From IMG/VR virus record IMGVR_UViG_3300023278_000981, positions 1 to 26,117 of that record: a stretch of 26,117 nucleotides of DNA, one strand, 5' to 3'. This DNA comes from a virus. The translations under genes were made by a program, and so were the position numbers. Shown here one piece after another: positions 14,531-22,945 of the stretch (position 1 is the first letter of the stretch; every line of letters starts with the position of its first letter). The notes below the pieces were generated by a model. It was not told the DNA's origin. It did not search any database and was given only the letters and a program-made list of their open reading frames with translations.

Positions 14531-17500
14531 TGGCTTCCTTGAAAGATATTCAAGATCAAATTAACAATAATACTTTTGATCCAAGTAAATTAAATGCTAG
14601 ACAAAGAAAAGCAGTTGACGAAGCTATTAGAAGAGGACTAATCACAGGTCCTTCAATGAATGAATTACAATCCGAAAGAGCTGGTGCAGCAAAAGATGTA
14701 GCTACAATTGATGCTGCTGTTAAAAATCCTATTGGTGTAAAACTACAACAACAAGGAAGCTCATTAGATGGTAGATCAGAAGCAGTTCTTGCAGGAGATC
14801 TCATAGGATCAATTACACCTTATGTTATGATGAGAAAGAAAATATTTAGTGCAGCTAAATCAAAAGTACCTGGAGATAAAAATACAGGTTTATTTGCTAG
14901 AACTAAAATGTTTAGTAATTTTTCAGATAAACTAACTGCAAGACTACCAGGACGATTTAAATTATTAGGTGGTCTTACAAAATTACTTGCAAAAGTAGCA
15001 GATCCAACGATCGGCAGAGTCATAGCTAGTCCTCTTGGAAAAGCAGAAATGATGTCTGTATTAGGTGGTACTGCAGGAGCAGGAGCAGGTTCAGTTACTT
15101 ACGACATGTTAAATGAAACTGTTGGAGTTGCTGCAATGGATGCAATAGCTTCGGACTTGGAAAACATGAGTCCAAAAGAAGTTAATACAGACATGATGGC
15201 TAATGCAGCAGATGCTATGTTTACCGCTTTAGCTTGGAATGCTGGTGCCGCAGCATTAACACCGGTAATTACAAAAAGTTTAGGTAAAATTGGAAGATTA
15301 GCTATTGGTGCTAAATCCAAAGACGCAAAAGAATTAGTAAACATTGCAAGAGATAAAGGTTTACCACTTCCTATGGTAATGACTGCACAAGAAGGTACAG
15401 GTCTTCTAGGTGGTTTTGCTGCTAAGTATTTTAAGGTACTTGGTATCATGCCTTTTATTAATGGCATTGGTAAAGAAGCTTTACAAGGAGCGGAACAAGC
15501 AGCAGGTAGAAATTATTTAAACAATGATGTCCTTAAATACGGGCCATTGATTAAAACAGGAATGTTATCAGCTACGGTTTGGAAACAAGCAGATGCAGCC
15601 TTTAAACAAAATTCTAATTTAATTAATTCTAGTTACAAAGCTTTTGATACTTTGGCTGATACAATTGGTAATCCTAAAGTTATTCCTACAGGACATGTTA
15701 AAAAAATGGCAGGTGATTATGTCGGTGAACTGTCAATGAAATATCCTGGGCTTACTGCTTATGCAAACGATGCTATGGGAAATATAGATATGAAAGCATT
15801 AGAAAAATTACAAGGTACAGGTGATCCATTAGCTTTATTCTTTAGATACATGAATAAGATTGATGATTTTGTAACACCAAAACAATACAAAGGTATGATG
15901 GAAACCTTAAACAGAGCTATTGGAGAAACAACTTATGATAATATTAGACCTACTTTATGGTCTATAAGAGAAGCTCTTGAAAACGATCTTAATTCATTTG
16001 GTGGAGCAATAACAAAAGAAACATTTTTAAAAGATGATGCAGTAAAAGCAGCTTATGAAACGTTAAAGAAAACAAATCCTGCTGCAGCAGAAGCAGACAT
16101 GGCTCTTAAAATTAGTGAATCAGAAAAATTAAAAGATAAATTATATGGCGCAAATGATACTTTTTCAACATTAATGAATTTTTATCAAGACGCTAATATA
16201 ACTAAAATTTTTAGAGAGTACAACGCAACAACATTTACAAATAAAGCTTTAGCTGGAATTGGTGGAATGCAAAAGAAAAAAGCTCAAAGATTTTTTAACG
16301 ATTTAGCTAATGATGTATTTACACGTGGAGACACAGATGCAGTTTTACAATTTAAACAATTGTTAGGAGCTTCAAAAATAGCATCGAGAAAAACACCAGG
16401 AAAAGGTATAGGAATTACTAAAGGTGGTGGAGAAGCATTATATGATGCAGCAAAAGCAAGATGGATGTTTAATTCATTTATAAAAAGTTTTGATTCAGCT
16501 TCTTCTCCTGCGGGTAGATCAATGATAGATGAAATTATGGAAGAATCAACTGTTAGAGCAGGAATTAATGGAACTGTAGATGTTATGGAATCTATGGTTC
16601 AAAAGGGAACTGGGGTAGAACAAACAATAGATTTTAGTATTGATAAAGTTAAAGGTGGAACTAATATATTTGATGCAACTAAAATTAGGTTTAGTCCAAA
16701 AGATACTTCCATGTTTAATATAAATAAATTTATGAGAAATTTAGGCTTAAGTGATATTGTTGATGATGTAGGACAAGAAAAAATGACAGCCATTTTAGGT
16801 GGTAAAGCACAATCAAAAGAATTTGAAAAGTTTTTAACTTATATGAAAGCAATATCCGATACCCCTATAGCTGATACATCCACTTTTATGCAAAGAAGAT
16901 TACAATTAGGTGGACTTAATTCATTTACAGGAGCTTTGGTTCTTGGAGGTTCTGCAGCTGTTAACCCATTTGCACCAGCATTATTTATCTTACTTGGTAG
17001 ACGTGCAGGTCAAATACTTACAGATCCTATAGCTATGAGAGCTTTTAATGATGCACTTAACCCTGATGAACAAATTAGACTATTGATGGGTAAAAAAGTT
17101 GGTAATGGTGTACCAGGAGTGCTTGGTATTGGAAGACGATACTTTAAAGGAAGAGATATTCAAACAGCAGCTAACATTTTAAAATCGCCAGGCGTAGTTG
17201 GTAGACTTGGCCTTACACAAAAAAGGGAAGCGTTTGCAAGATTAGTTAATTACTTAAACGAGAGTGATGCTGATGTTCCAAGAGTAGATCCTAAAACTGT
17301 AACACCAGAAGAAATTACTGAAAGAATGGGACAGCTAGATGCAAAAGTTCCAGCGCCTAATTATAATGAAGAAACACTTCCTAAAAATAATTTTGAAGTA
17401 ATGTTTGCACAAGACTACTCAGGTACTTCAGGTAACTTACAAACAGATACTAATGCTGTTGAAATGTTATCTACTGCTACACAGAACGAAGCTATGGTTG

Positions 17501-17700
17501 ATGCTGAAGAAGCACCCGTTGAAGCAGAAGAAAAGTCTATGATTATGGCTGACCTACAACTTGAAGATCCAGTGGCTCAAGCACCTACAGCACCAGTACC
17601 ACCGGCTACCGGACAAGTGAATCCACAACAGTTCCAAGCTTTGTTTCCTAATGATCCGACAGGAGCTGCAATAGCACAAAGAGGAGTTAGACGTGGCTAA
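14530..17700 (+). CDS. very large probable internal virion / ejection protein (1056 aa)
   Basis: The largest gene here, coupled to the preceding 745-aa gene by TAATG. The 1056-residue product is mostly helical. It begins with a region of charged helices (MASLKDIQDQ, then ARQRKAVDEAIRRG). Two hydrophobic stretches stand out: residues 174-194 (Gly/Ala-rich, ending SVTYDML) and about 795-830 (LNSFTGALVLGGSAAVNPFA and LFILLGRRAG). The C-terminal 150 residues are acidic and Pro-rich, ending PNDPTGAAIAQRGVRRG. No transglycosylase catalytic motif is recognised. It is likely one of the proteins released with the DNA and forming a channel across the host envelope. Family identity is uncertain. Confidence 0.72.
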   Translation: MASLKDIQDQINNNTFDPSKLNARQRKAVDEAIRRGLITGPSMNELQSERAGAAKDVATIDAAVKNPIGVKLQQQGSSLDGRSEAVLAGDLIGSITPYVMMRKKIFSAAKSKVPGDKNTGLFARTKMFSNFSDKLTARLPGRFKLLGGLTKLLAKVADPTIGRVIASPLGKAEMMSVLGGTAGAGAGSVTYDMLNETVGVAAMDAIASDLENMSPKEVNTDMMANAADAMFTALAWNAGAAALTPVITKSLGKIGRLAIGAKSKDAKELVNIARDKGLPLPMVMTAQEGTGLLGGFAAKYFKVLGIMPFINGIGKEALQGAEQAAGRNYLNNDVLKYGPLIKTGMLSATVWKQADAAFKQNSNLINSSYKAFDTLADTIGNPKVIPTGHVKKMAGDYVGELSMKYPGLTAYANDAMGNIDMKALEKLQGTGDPLALFFRYMNKIDDFVTPKQYKGMMETLNRAIGETTYDNIRPTLWSIREALENDLNSFGGAITKETFLKDDAVKAAYETLKKTNPAAAEADMALKISESEKLKDKLYGANDTFSTLMNFYQDANITKIFREYNATTFTNKALAGIGGMQKKKAQRFFNDLANDVFTRGDTDAVLQFKQLLGASKIASRKTPGKGIGITKGGGEALYDAAKARWMFNSFIKSFDSASSPAGRSMIDEIMEESTVRAGINGTVDVMESMVQKGTGVEQTIDFSIDKVKGGTNIFDATKIRFSPKDTSMFNINKFMRNLGLSDIVDDVGQEKMTAILGGKAQSKEFEKFLTYMKAISDTPIADTSTFMQRRLQLGGLNSFTGALVLGGSAAVNPFAPALFILLGRRAGQILTDPIAMRAFNDALNPDEQIRLLMGKKVGNGVPGVLGIGRRYFKGRDIQTAANILKSPGVVGRLGLTQKREAFARLVNYLNESDADVPRVDPKTVTPEEITERMGQLDAKVPAPNYNEETLPKNNFEVMFAQDYSGTSGNLQTDTNAVEMLSTATQNEAMVDAEEAPVEAEEKSMIMADLQLEDPVAQAPTAPVPPATGQVNPQQFQALFPNDPTGAAIAQRGVRRG

Positions 17701-17869
17701 ACAATCTGCAACAGCTAGAATAGATCACCACGAAAAGATTTGCAGGTTAATGCAAAAGCAGACTTTTGATAGAATTGATAAAATGGATCAAAGAATTAAT
17801 AGAATAGAAAAAATTATTGTAGGCGGAATGTTTGCAATATTTATGGCTGTACTTTCTAATCATTTGTAG
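17693..17869 (+). CDS. 58-aa coiled-coil plus C-terminal membrane segment, XhlA/holin-like
   Basis: A GTG start at 17,693 overlaps the end of the 1056-aa gene and has GAGGAG at 17,681-17,686, 6 bp away. The product begins MAKQSATARIDHHEKICRLM. It continues as a heptad-like helix (FDRIDKMDQRINRIEKI) and ends in a hydrophobic segment (IIVGGMFAIFMAVLS, 41-55). This helix plus single membrane anchor layout is that of haemolysin XhlA-type proteins often found in phage lysis regions. No endolysin is beside it, so a lysis role is inference. The only other explanation for this 180-bp gap would be non-coding DNA. Confidence 0.7.
   Translation: MAKQSATARIDHHEKICRLMQKQTFDRIDKMDQRINRIEKIIVGGMFAIFMAVLSNHL
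17832..17860 (+). promoter_or_regulatory. candidate promoter for the replication module
   Basis: TTGCAA at 17,832-17,837 (4 of 6 matches) and TCTAAT at 17,855-17,860 (5 of 6) are 17 bp apart. The predicted start near 17,867 precedes the nuclease ATG at 17,882. It lies inside the end of the 58-aa gene. The location, at the switch from structural to replication genes, is sensible, but the match is only moderate. Confidence 0.28.
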
Positions 17870-17881
17870 TATTAACTACTA

Positions 17882-18550
17882 ATGAAGTTACTTAAAAAGT
17901 ATCCTTACAAACACTACAATAGATTCTCAGACACAACAGGACGTAAATATTTGGTAGATAATATTAAAGTACCAAGCGTCACAACTATATTAGGTGCCAC
18001 TAAAGACAAACGTTTTTTAGATAACTGGAGACGTAAAGTTGGAAATGCAGAAGCTGATAGAATTATGCAACAAGCATCAGCTATTGGAACTGAGATGCAC
18101 CAGGTACTTGAATATCATTTAACAGGACAGGGTTATTACAACGCCATGGAAGAAGGCACTAAACCTAGAATGATGGCCAAAACTATTTTAGATAATATTA
18201 AAATAGATGAAGTATGGGGTAATGAAATAAGTTTAGAGTATGAAAATAAATATGCAGGTACAGCAGATTTATCTTGTGTTGCTTACGGGAAACCGAGCAT
18301 CGTAGACTGGAAACAGTCTAACAAACCAAAGCGAGAAGAGTGGGTAGAAGATTATAAATATCAGCTAGGAGCTTACTATTTAGCACACACTAAAAATTAT
18401 GGACCCATTGAACAAGGTGTAATCTCTATATGTACAAGAGACCTTCAATATCAAGAATTTAAATTAAATGAATCTGATTTAAAAGAATATGGAGATAAAT
18501 TTTTAGAAAGAGTTGAACAATACAATAAACTTATAGCAACCAACTCTTAA
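17882..18550 (+). CDS. PD-(D/E)XK nuclease, Cas4/RecB-like phage exonuclease
   Basis: This 222-aa protein has the core of the PD-(D/E)XK nuclease superfamily. The VPSVTTILG motif (30-38) and IGTEMHQVLEYHL with H73 lead into E115, G-T-A-D129, I-V-D142-W-K144 and the Y-Q161-L-G-A-Y motif, which is characteristic of RecB/Cas4-type enzymes. D129, D142 and K144 are the expected metal and catalytic residues. No four-cysteine Fe-S cluster as in true Cas4 is present. It likely degrades or trims DNA ends in phage replication or recombination. It starts 12 bp after the 58-aa gene, and its last 20 bases overlap the 3' end of the opposing helicase gene. Confidence 0.88.
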   Translation: MKLLKKYPYKHYNRFSDTTGRKYLVDNIKVPSVTTILGATKDKRFLDNWRRKVGNAEADRIMQQASAIGTEMHQVLEYHLTGQGYYNAMEEGTKPRMMAKTILDNIKIDEVWGNEISLEYENKYAGTADLSCVAYGKPSIVDWKQSNKPKREEWVEDYKYQLGAYYLAHTKNYGPIEQGVISICTRDLQYQEFKLNESDLKEYGDKFLERVEQYNKLIATNS

Positions 18551-19958
18551 GATCTTCTTCTCCCAAAGTTTTAGCAGCAAGCTTACCTTTACTGGTAAGA
18601 GACTTCATGATAGCTTCATCTAATGTACCTCTGGCTACAATATCAATATAAACAACAGTACCTTTTTGGCCCATTCTATGAGCACGGTCTTCTGATTGCA
18701 TTCGGACTTCTAAGTTATAGCTGTTGCTAAAATAGATAACAGTATTGCAAGCAGTAAGAGTGAGACCAAAGCCACCGGTAGTAGGATTACCAACCAAAAA
18801 ACGACATTTGTCATCTGTTTGAATACGATCAACAGCATTTTTTCTATCCTCAACACTAACTTCTCCATAAATACTTACTGTAGATTCTGGGCCATACTTG
18901 TCTATTAGAAAGTTTTTAATTTCATGAATGTTATATAAATAATTAGCCCAGATAATAACTTTACCATCAGTTTCTTCTAATGTTTCCTCGAGAGCAGAAA
19001 GTTTAGATTTATGTAGTTGTAATATTTTGCCATCATCATCTTTGGTAAAACCATTACATACCTGGTGTAGTTTAATAATTTCTGTAAGTTTGTTAGAAAA
19101 AGATATTGTACTATCTTCTACAATAGCAAGTGCATGAGTTCGTAGTCTTTCATATATTTTTTTACCCTCACCTTCTAATTCTATATATCTCTTAGATCTA
19201 ACCTTAGGTTTAAGATCTAAACATTGATCCTTACGTATTCTGGTAGCAAAACTTTTCATTTTTTCTTCTAATTCTTCTAATCTTTTGTAGTATTTAGGTA
19301 CACTTACAAACCTTCCAGAACCCACAGGAATATCTGTCATCTCAGCATATCTATTTCTAAAAGCAAGATAACTATTAAAACCTAATAATTCTGGACTTAA
19401 GAATGCACATTGTGTAAATAGATCTAATGGAGATTTTGTTATTGGGGATCCTGTTAGTATACGCTTTATATGGGATAATTTTCCTAATCCTAAAATGTTT
19501 TTTGTTCTTTTTGCTGATCGGTTTTTTATTGTGGTTGATTCATCCAACGCTACAAAATTTAATTTATTTTTTTTAAGGTAATCAACACACGCTTCAAATC
19601 CCCTTCTAGTTGATAAAGCTTCTACGTTAATTAAAAATATTTTAAGATCTGGTGATTCGCTTAACTTATAATAATCTTTAGGTTTATCTAAATTCCATTT
19701 ATATATTTTATATTTTAATACATCTGGCATATGAGTTTCTATCTCAGATTGCCAATTTGTATAAACAGACTTAGGTGCAATAATTAAAACAGTATTAATT
19801 TTTCTTTGTAAATAAAGATAAGCAATATTATCTATAGTAACTTTTGTTTTACCTGTACCCATTTCCATAAAATATGCCCATGAATTTTTTTCTGCTGATT
19901 CGGACAAAGCATTTCTCTGGTGCTCGTACGGCTTGGTCTTATAGGGGTATTTCGACAT
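18531..19958 (-). CDS. SNF2-type SF2 helicase / translocase
   Basis: This 475-aa protein is the only gene on the - strand. Helicase motifs are in order: YEHQRNAL Q-like motif (11-18), Walker A M-G-T-G-K37-T (33-38), motif Ia LIIAPKSVYTNW, D139-E-S-T motif II, L-T-G-S-P motif III (168-172), VGNPTTGGFGLTLT motif V, and a Q-S-E-D-R-A-H-R-M-G-Q motif VI (421-431), the hallmark of SNF2-like ATPases. No extra DNA-binding or nuclease domain is attached. It would translocate on double-stranded DNA and may support replication restart, recombination or removal of bound proteins. No Shine-Dalgarno is seen before the ATG. The gene converges with the nuclease and diverges from the next operon. Confidence 0.9.
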   Translation of the reverse strand: MSKYPYKTKPYEHQRNALSESAEKNSWAYFMEMGTGKTKVTIDNIAYLYLQRKINTVLIIAPKSVYTNWQSEIETHMPDVLKYKIYKWNLDKPKDYYKLSESPDLKIFLINVEALSTRRGFEACVDYLKKNKLNFVALDESTTIKNRSAKRTKNILGLGKLSHIKRILTGSPITKSPLDLFTQCAFLSPELLGFNSYLAFRNRYAEMTDIPVGSGRFVSVPKYYKRLEELEEKMKSFATRIRKDQCLDLKPKVRSKRYIELEGEGKKIYERLRTHALAIVEDSTISFSNKLTEIIKLHQVCNGFTKDDDGKILQLHKSKLSALEETLEETDGKVIIWANYLYNIHEIKNFLIDKYGPESTVSIYGEVSVEDRKNAVDRIQTDDKCRFLVGNPTTGGFGLTLTACNTVIYFSNSYNLEVRMQSEDRAHRMGQKGTVVYIDIVARGTLDEAIMKSLTSKGKLAAKTLGEEDLKSWLL

Positions 19959-20029
19959 CTAAAAAGTTTTTATATTTTTTTCTTGCAAAGATCAAATGAA
20001 TAATTTAAGAGACCTGCAGGAGGAAAAAT
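19959..20029. promoter_or_regulatory. 71-bp divergent intergenic region, likely control region of the replication operon
   Basis: This AT-rich gap separates the two divergent starts. Toward the - strand gene, TTGATC (19,995-19,990) and TATAAA (19,974-19,969) are spaced by 15 bp, with a predicted start only about 5 bp before the ATG, so that message would be almost leaderless. Toward the + strand, a near-consensus Shine-Dalgarno AGGAGG sits at 20,018-20,023, 6 bp before ATG 20,030. A + strand promoter is not clear: TTGCAA at 19,983 lacks a good -10 partner. A T-rich run spans 19,967-19,981. Confidence 0.45.
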
Positions 20030-20569
20030 ATGGATATTGAGAAAATGTCAAACATTGACATTAGTCAAGATAGTGTAAAATCTATTTCTGACAAATGCAA
20101 TTCTTTAAATACGTTAAGAAAACAAATAGAAAAAGATGAAGAAAGTCTTTCACTTCTTAAGCATAAAGCTAGAGATATGGAAGAAAGAATAATTCCAGAG
20201 ATGATGCAGGAAGCAGGTGTATCTTTGTTGAAATTAAGTGATGGTTCTACTGTAGAAGTTAAACCATTTTATGCAGCAAAAATTCCTGAATCACGTGTAG
20301 AGGAAGCCTTCAGTTGGTTAAGAGGTAAAGGGTTCGAAGATATAATCAAGAACACCGTAACCGCTTCATTCAATAGAGGTCAAGACAACGAAGTCTCTGA
20401 ATTAATAAAAGTCTGTGAAGACCATGGATTCAACTATAATAAAAAAGAAAAAGTTGAACCTATGACTCTTAAGGCTTTTGTTAAAGAGCAAGTCGAGGGT
20501 GGTAAAGAACTTCCTTTTGATTTGTTCGGTGTGTACATCGCAAATAAAACGAAAATAACTAACAAATAA
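20030..20569 (+). CDS. coiled-coil replication-module protein (179 aa)
   Basis: Opens the rightward replication operon with the strongest Shine-Dalgarno in the window. The N-terminal 60 residues form a heptad-rich helix (LNTLRKQIEKDEESLSLLKH, then KARDMEERIIPEMM). A small globular part follows, with LLKLSDGSTVEVKPFYAAKI and FSWLRGKGFEDIIKN. The C-terminus carries VEPMTLKAFVKEQVEGG and ends PFDLFGVYIANKTKI. Related proteins are frequent in phages just upstream of putative DNA-binding and primase genes. The layout recalls, but does not prove, Gam or Gp157-like host-nuclease-interfering proteins. Function unknown. Confidence 0.7.
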   Translation: MDIEKMSNIDISQDSVKSISDKCNSLNTLRKQIEKDEESLSLLKHKARDMEERIIPEMMQEAGVSLLKLSDGSTVEVKPFYAAKIPESRVEEAFSWLRGKGFEDIIKNTVTASFNRGQDNEVSELIKVCEDHGFNYNKKEKVEPMTLKAFVKEQVEGGKELPFDLFGVYIANKTKITNK

Positions 20570-20580
20570 TAGGTAATAAT

Positions 20581-21372
20581 ATGAAAATAAAAGACGGACA
20601 ATCGGGCCAAGTATCGATTAAACAAGAGGCTGGTGCAGTTGCTAATATTGATTTAGAGCAATTTGCTGATGCTGGATTTGATAATGTAGATTCAAAGAGT
20701 TTAGCATTACCATTTCTAAAAGTTCTAGGACAGTTGTCACCACAAGTAACGCAAGGTGATAGTCAGTTTAACCCTGAAGCAAGACCTGGAATGATCTATA
20801 ACACAGTAACAGATGAACTTTATGATGGTGCAGGAGGTATAACAGTTATACCTTGCTATTATAAATTAGAATACATTGAGTGGAGAGACAGAGAAAAAGG
20901 TGCTGTTGCTCCTGTAAATGTTTATTCTTCTGGTTCGGATATCATGACTAAAACTACCAGAGGTGACGATGGTAAGGATAGGCTTGAGAATGGTAATTAC
21001 ATAGAAGAGACAGCTTCTCACTACGTTATGATAGTGCAAGAAGACAAATCTTCTACAGCTATGATTACTATGAAATCTACTCAAAGAAAGAAATCCAAAA
21101 AATGGAATTCAATGATGATGTCTTTGAGACAGAAAAGAAAAGATGGTAAGGGTTTTTTTAGACCTGCACCATTTACTCAACAATACACACTTAAAACTGT
21201 TTTAGAGAAAAACAATTTGGGTTCGTGGTACGGTTGGGAAATCGAACACACAGGTACAGTGGGGAGCGAAGACACAATCAAAGCAGCTTTTGAGTTTTAC
21301 GAATCATGTAAAAAAGGTGCTGTCAGAGTTAACCATGGCAAGGAAGAACAAGTAGAAAAAACTCCATTCTAG
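20581..21372 (+). CDS. conserved phage replication-module protein, possible ssDNA-binding protein (263 aa)
   Basis: A 263-aa protein of a type widely seen in phage replication modules. Visible blocks are LALPFLKVLGQLSPQV (41-56), a P-G-M-I-Y-N-T-V block, a GGITVIPCYYKLEYIEWRDR strand pair typical of a beta-barrel core, a KKSKKWNSMMMSLRQKR basic helix, and PFTQQYTLKTVLEKN. The C-terminal tail is charged and ends EQVEKTPF. An acidic or aromatic tip of this style is found in single-stranded DNA-binding proteins such as T7 gp2.5. The tip, basic patches and neighbours suggest DNA binding, but I do not recognise an OB-fold with confidence. The start has only a weak AGG at 20,571. Confidence 0.65.
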   Translation: MKIKDGQSGQVSIKQEAGAVANIDLEQFADAGFDNVDSKSLALPFLKVLGQLSPQVTQGDSQFNPEARPGMIYNTVTDELYDGAGGITVIPCYYKLEYIEWRDREKGAVAPVNVYSSGSDIMTKTTRGDDGKDRLENGNYIEETASHYVMIVQEDKSSTAMITMKSTQRKKSKKWNSMMMSLRQKRKDGKGFFRPAPFTQQYTLKTVLEKNNLGSWYGWEIEHTGTVGSEDTIKAAFEFYESCKKGAVRVNHGKEEQVEKTPF

Positions 21373-21373
21373 T

Positions 21374-22945
21374 ATGGACCTACTTGACAACACCCTGGGA
21401 GAGTTTGTAGAACTCTTCCAGGGCTCTTCTACATATTTTGGATGTTCTGCACCTACTGGAAATAAAAACTCTAAGGGCAAATCAGAATTTAAACATTGGG
21501 TTGAACCTAAACCGATGACAAAAGATCATTGGGTTCAACACTTAAAAGGAGAAGCTTACTATGGATCAGTTCCCATTCGAGATGATAATACATGCAGTTG
21601 GGGGGTCATCGATGTTGATCGTTATAATATACAGCATCAGGACGTTATATCGGTTATACGGAAAAGGAAATACCCACTCGTCCCATTCAGATCAAAATCC
21701 AACGGACTCCATTTAATTATTTTTATCAAAGGTGTTGTTGCAGCATCTGCGATGAGAAAAAAATTAATTGAGATCGCTTCAGATTTAGGAATTAACGACA
21801 CCACTACAGATATATTTCCTGCACAAGATCAAGTTGATTTAACACCTGATAATTGGGATGACAAAAGAAAAGGTAACTTTGTAAACCTACCTTACCAAAA
21901 CGCAAAACTCCCTACAAGGGTCGCTATGGACGACCAATGTCAGTCAATAAAAATAGAAGATCTATATAAATTTGTATCTAAATTTAGATTAACTCCTGAG
22001 TCTTTTAAAAAATTAAAAATATTTCAAGATGATGAGACAAAAGATTATCCTCCTTGTGTAGTTAACTTTATGAAAAATAAAGTACAAAAAGGTGAAGGTC
22101 GTAATGATGCAATGTTTAACGTGGCTGTCTTAGCAAAGAAGATTAATCCAGATCCAGTGATGTATGAAGAGTGGACAAGAGATATGATGACTAAGGTGTG
22201 TAGTGAAAAACTTCACCCAAAGGAGTTACAAAATATATTTAAGGGAGTTGAAAACAAAGAGTACACTTATAAATGTAAAACATCTATTGCAAGAATGCAT
22301 TGTGTATCTAGCACATGTGTAAAAAGAAAATTAGGTATTGGAGCAAATGAAGCTTTACCAGAAGTTGGAAAACTTATTAAAGTTAACTCTTATCCAGAAC
22401 CTTATTGGATACTACCCATACAAGGTAAATCTATAAGACTTTCTACAAAACAATTATACCAACAGCAGTTGTTGGGAGAACAGTTATTAAATTATGATAT
22501 TGTTTGGAGACCATTAAAACCATCTAAACGAGATCCAGATCCTTACAGAGATTGGCTTGATGAGTTAATACAAAATAAACAAGACATGGAAGGTTTTGAT
22601 TCTGGTGAGGAAAGACAAGACGTATTTAATTCTAGAATGACTAGGTTCTTAGAAGATGTTGAAGATACTACTGAGTTTGATCAGATAGATTCTGGTAACA
22701 TTTGGAAAGACGAAAGTGAGATGAGATTTAAGTTAGAAACATTTAAATCATTCATGAAAAAAGTAGGGTATAATTGGAATGAAAAAGAATGTACAAGTTT
22801 TCTTGAGCAGGGAAAAGCTTTGCCTAAGAAGAAGTTTCAAAACATTAGTAGTAGGCATTGGGTTGTAGCACTACCACAACAAACAGAGCATAAAAATAAA
22901 GATGTCAAATTTAATAAAGCAAAAGCTGCGTGGGAAGACAATTAA
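21374..22945 (+). CDS. AEP-type DNA primase (archaeo-eukaryotic primase superfamily)
   Basis: This 523-aa protein carries the AEP primase catalytic core: W-G-V-I-D80-V-D82 for the metal-binding strand, then the R-S-K-S-N-G-L-H113 motif, then TDIFPAQDQ (145-153) and GNFVNLPYQ (167-175). Together they resemble the primase of phage and TOTE-type systems. A C-terminal PriCT-like helical part contains GEGRNDAMFNVAVLA. A cysteine cluster follows, K-C-K-T-S-I-A-R-M-H-C with two further Cys close by (TCVKRK), and may bind zinc. The last 150 residues are polar with an unassigned domain. No fused helicase is present, but a UvrD-like helicase gene overlaps its 3' end by 44 bp. Priming of phage DNA synthesis is the likely role. 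Confidence 0.83.
   Translation: MDLLDNTLGEFVELFQGSSTYFGCSAPTGNKNSKGKSEFKHWVEPKPMTKDHWVQHLKGEAYYGSVPIRDDNTCSWGVIDVDRYNIQHQDVISVIRKRKYPLVPFRSKSNGLHLIIFIKGVVAASAMRKKLIEIASDLGINDTTTDIFPAQDQVDLTPDNWDDKRKGNFVNLPYQNAKLPTRVAMDDQCQSIKIEDLYKFVSKFRLTPESFKKLKIFQDDETKDYPPCVVNFMKNKVQKGEGRNDAMFNVAVLAKKINPDPVMYEEWTRDMMTKVCSEKLHPKELQNIFKGVENKEYTYKCKTSIARMHCVSSTCVKRKLGIGANEALPEVGKLIKVNSYPEPYWILPIQGKSIRLSTKQLYQQQLLGEQLLNYDIVWRPLKPSKRDPDPYRDWLDELIQNKQDMEGFDSGEERQDVFNSRMTRFLEDVEDTTEFDQIDSGNIWKDESEMRFKLETFKSFMKKVGYNWNEKECTSFLEQGKALPKKKFQNISSRHWVVALPQQTEHKNKDVKFNKAKAAWEDN

Noticed and set aside
15099-15467. 122-aa open frame on the - strand inside the 1056-aa gene
   Set aside because: It lies wholly antisense to a long coding gene, has no start signal and a composition expected from the reverse of Ala/Lys codons.
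18546-18556. Copy of the 11-mer CTTAAGATCTT also present at 10,001-10,011
   Set aside because: The core TTAAGATCT occurs at least three more times inside genes (near 19,210, 19,642 and 25,924), so its presence at two gene junctions may be chance.
18580-18597. Six-bp hairpin CTTACC-TTTACT-GGTAAG near the convergent gene ends
   Set aside because: It lies inside the helicase coding sequence and no T-run follows on either strand, so it is not a convincing terminator.
19967-19981. T-rich run in the divergent gap as a terminator or origin
   Set aside because: No hairpin precedes it and no iterons or clear unwinding repeats are present; AT-richness alone is not enough.
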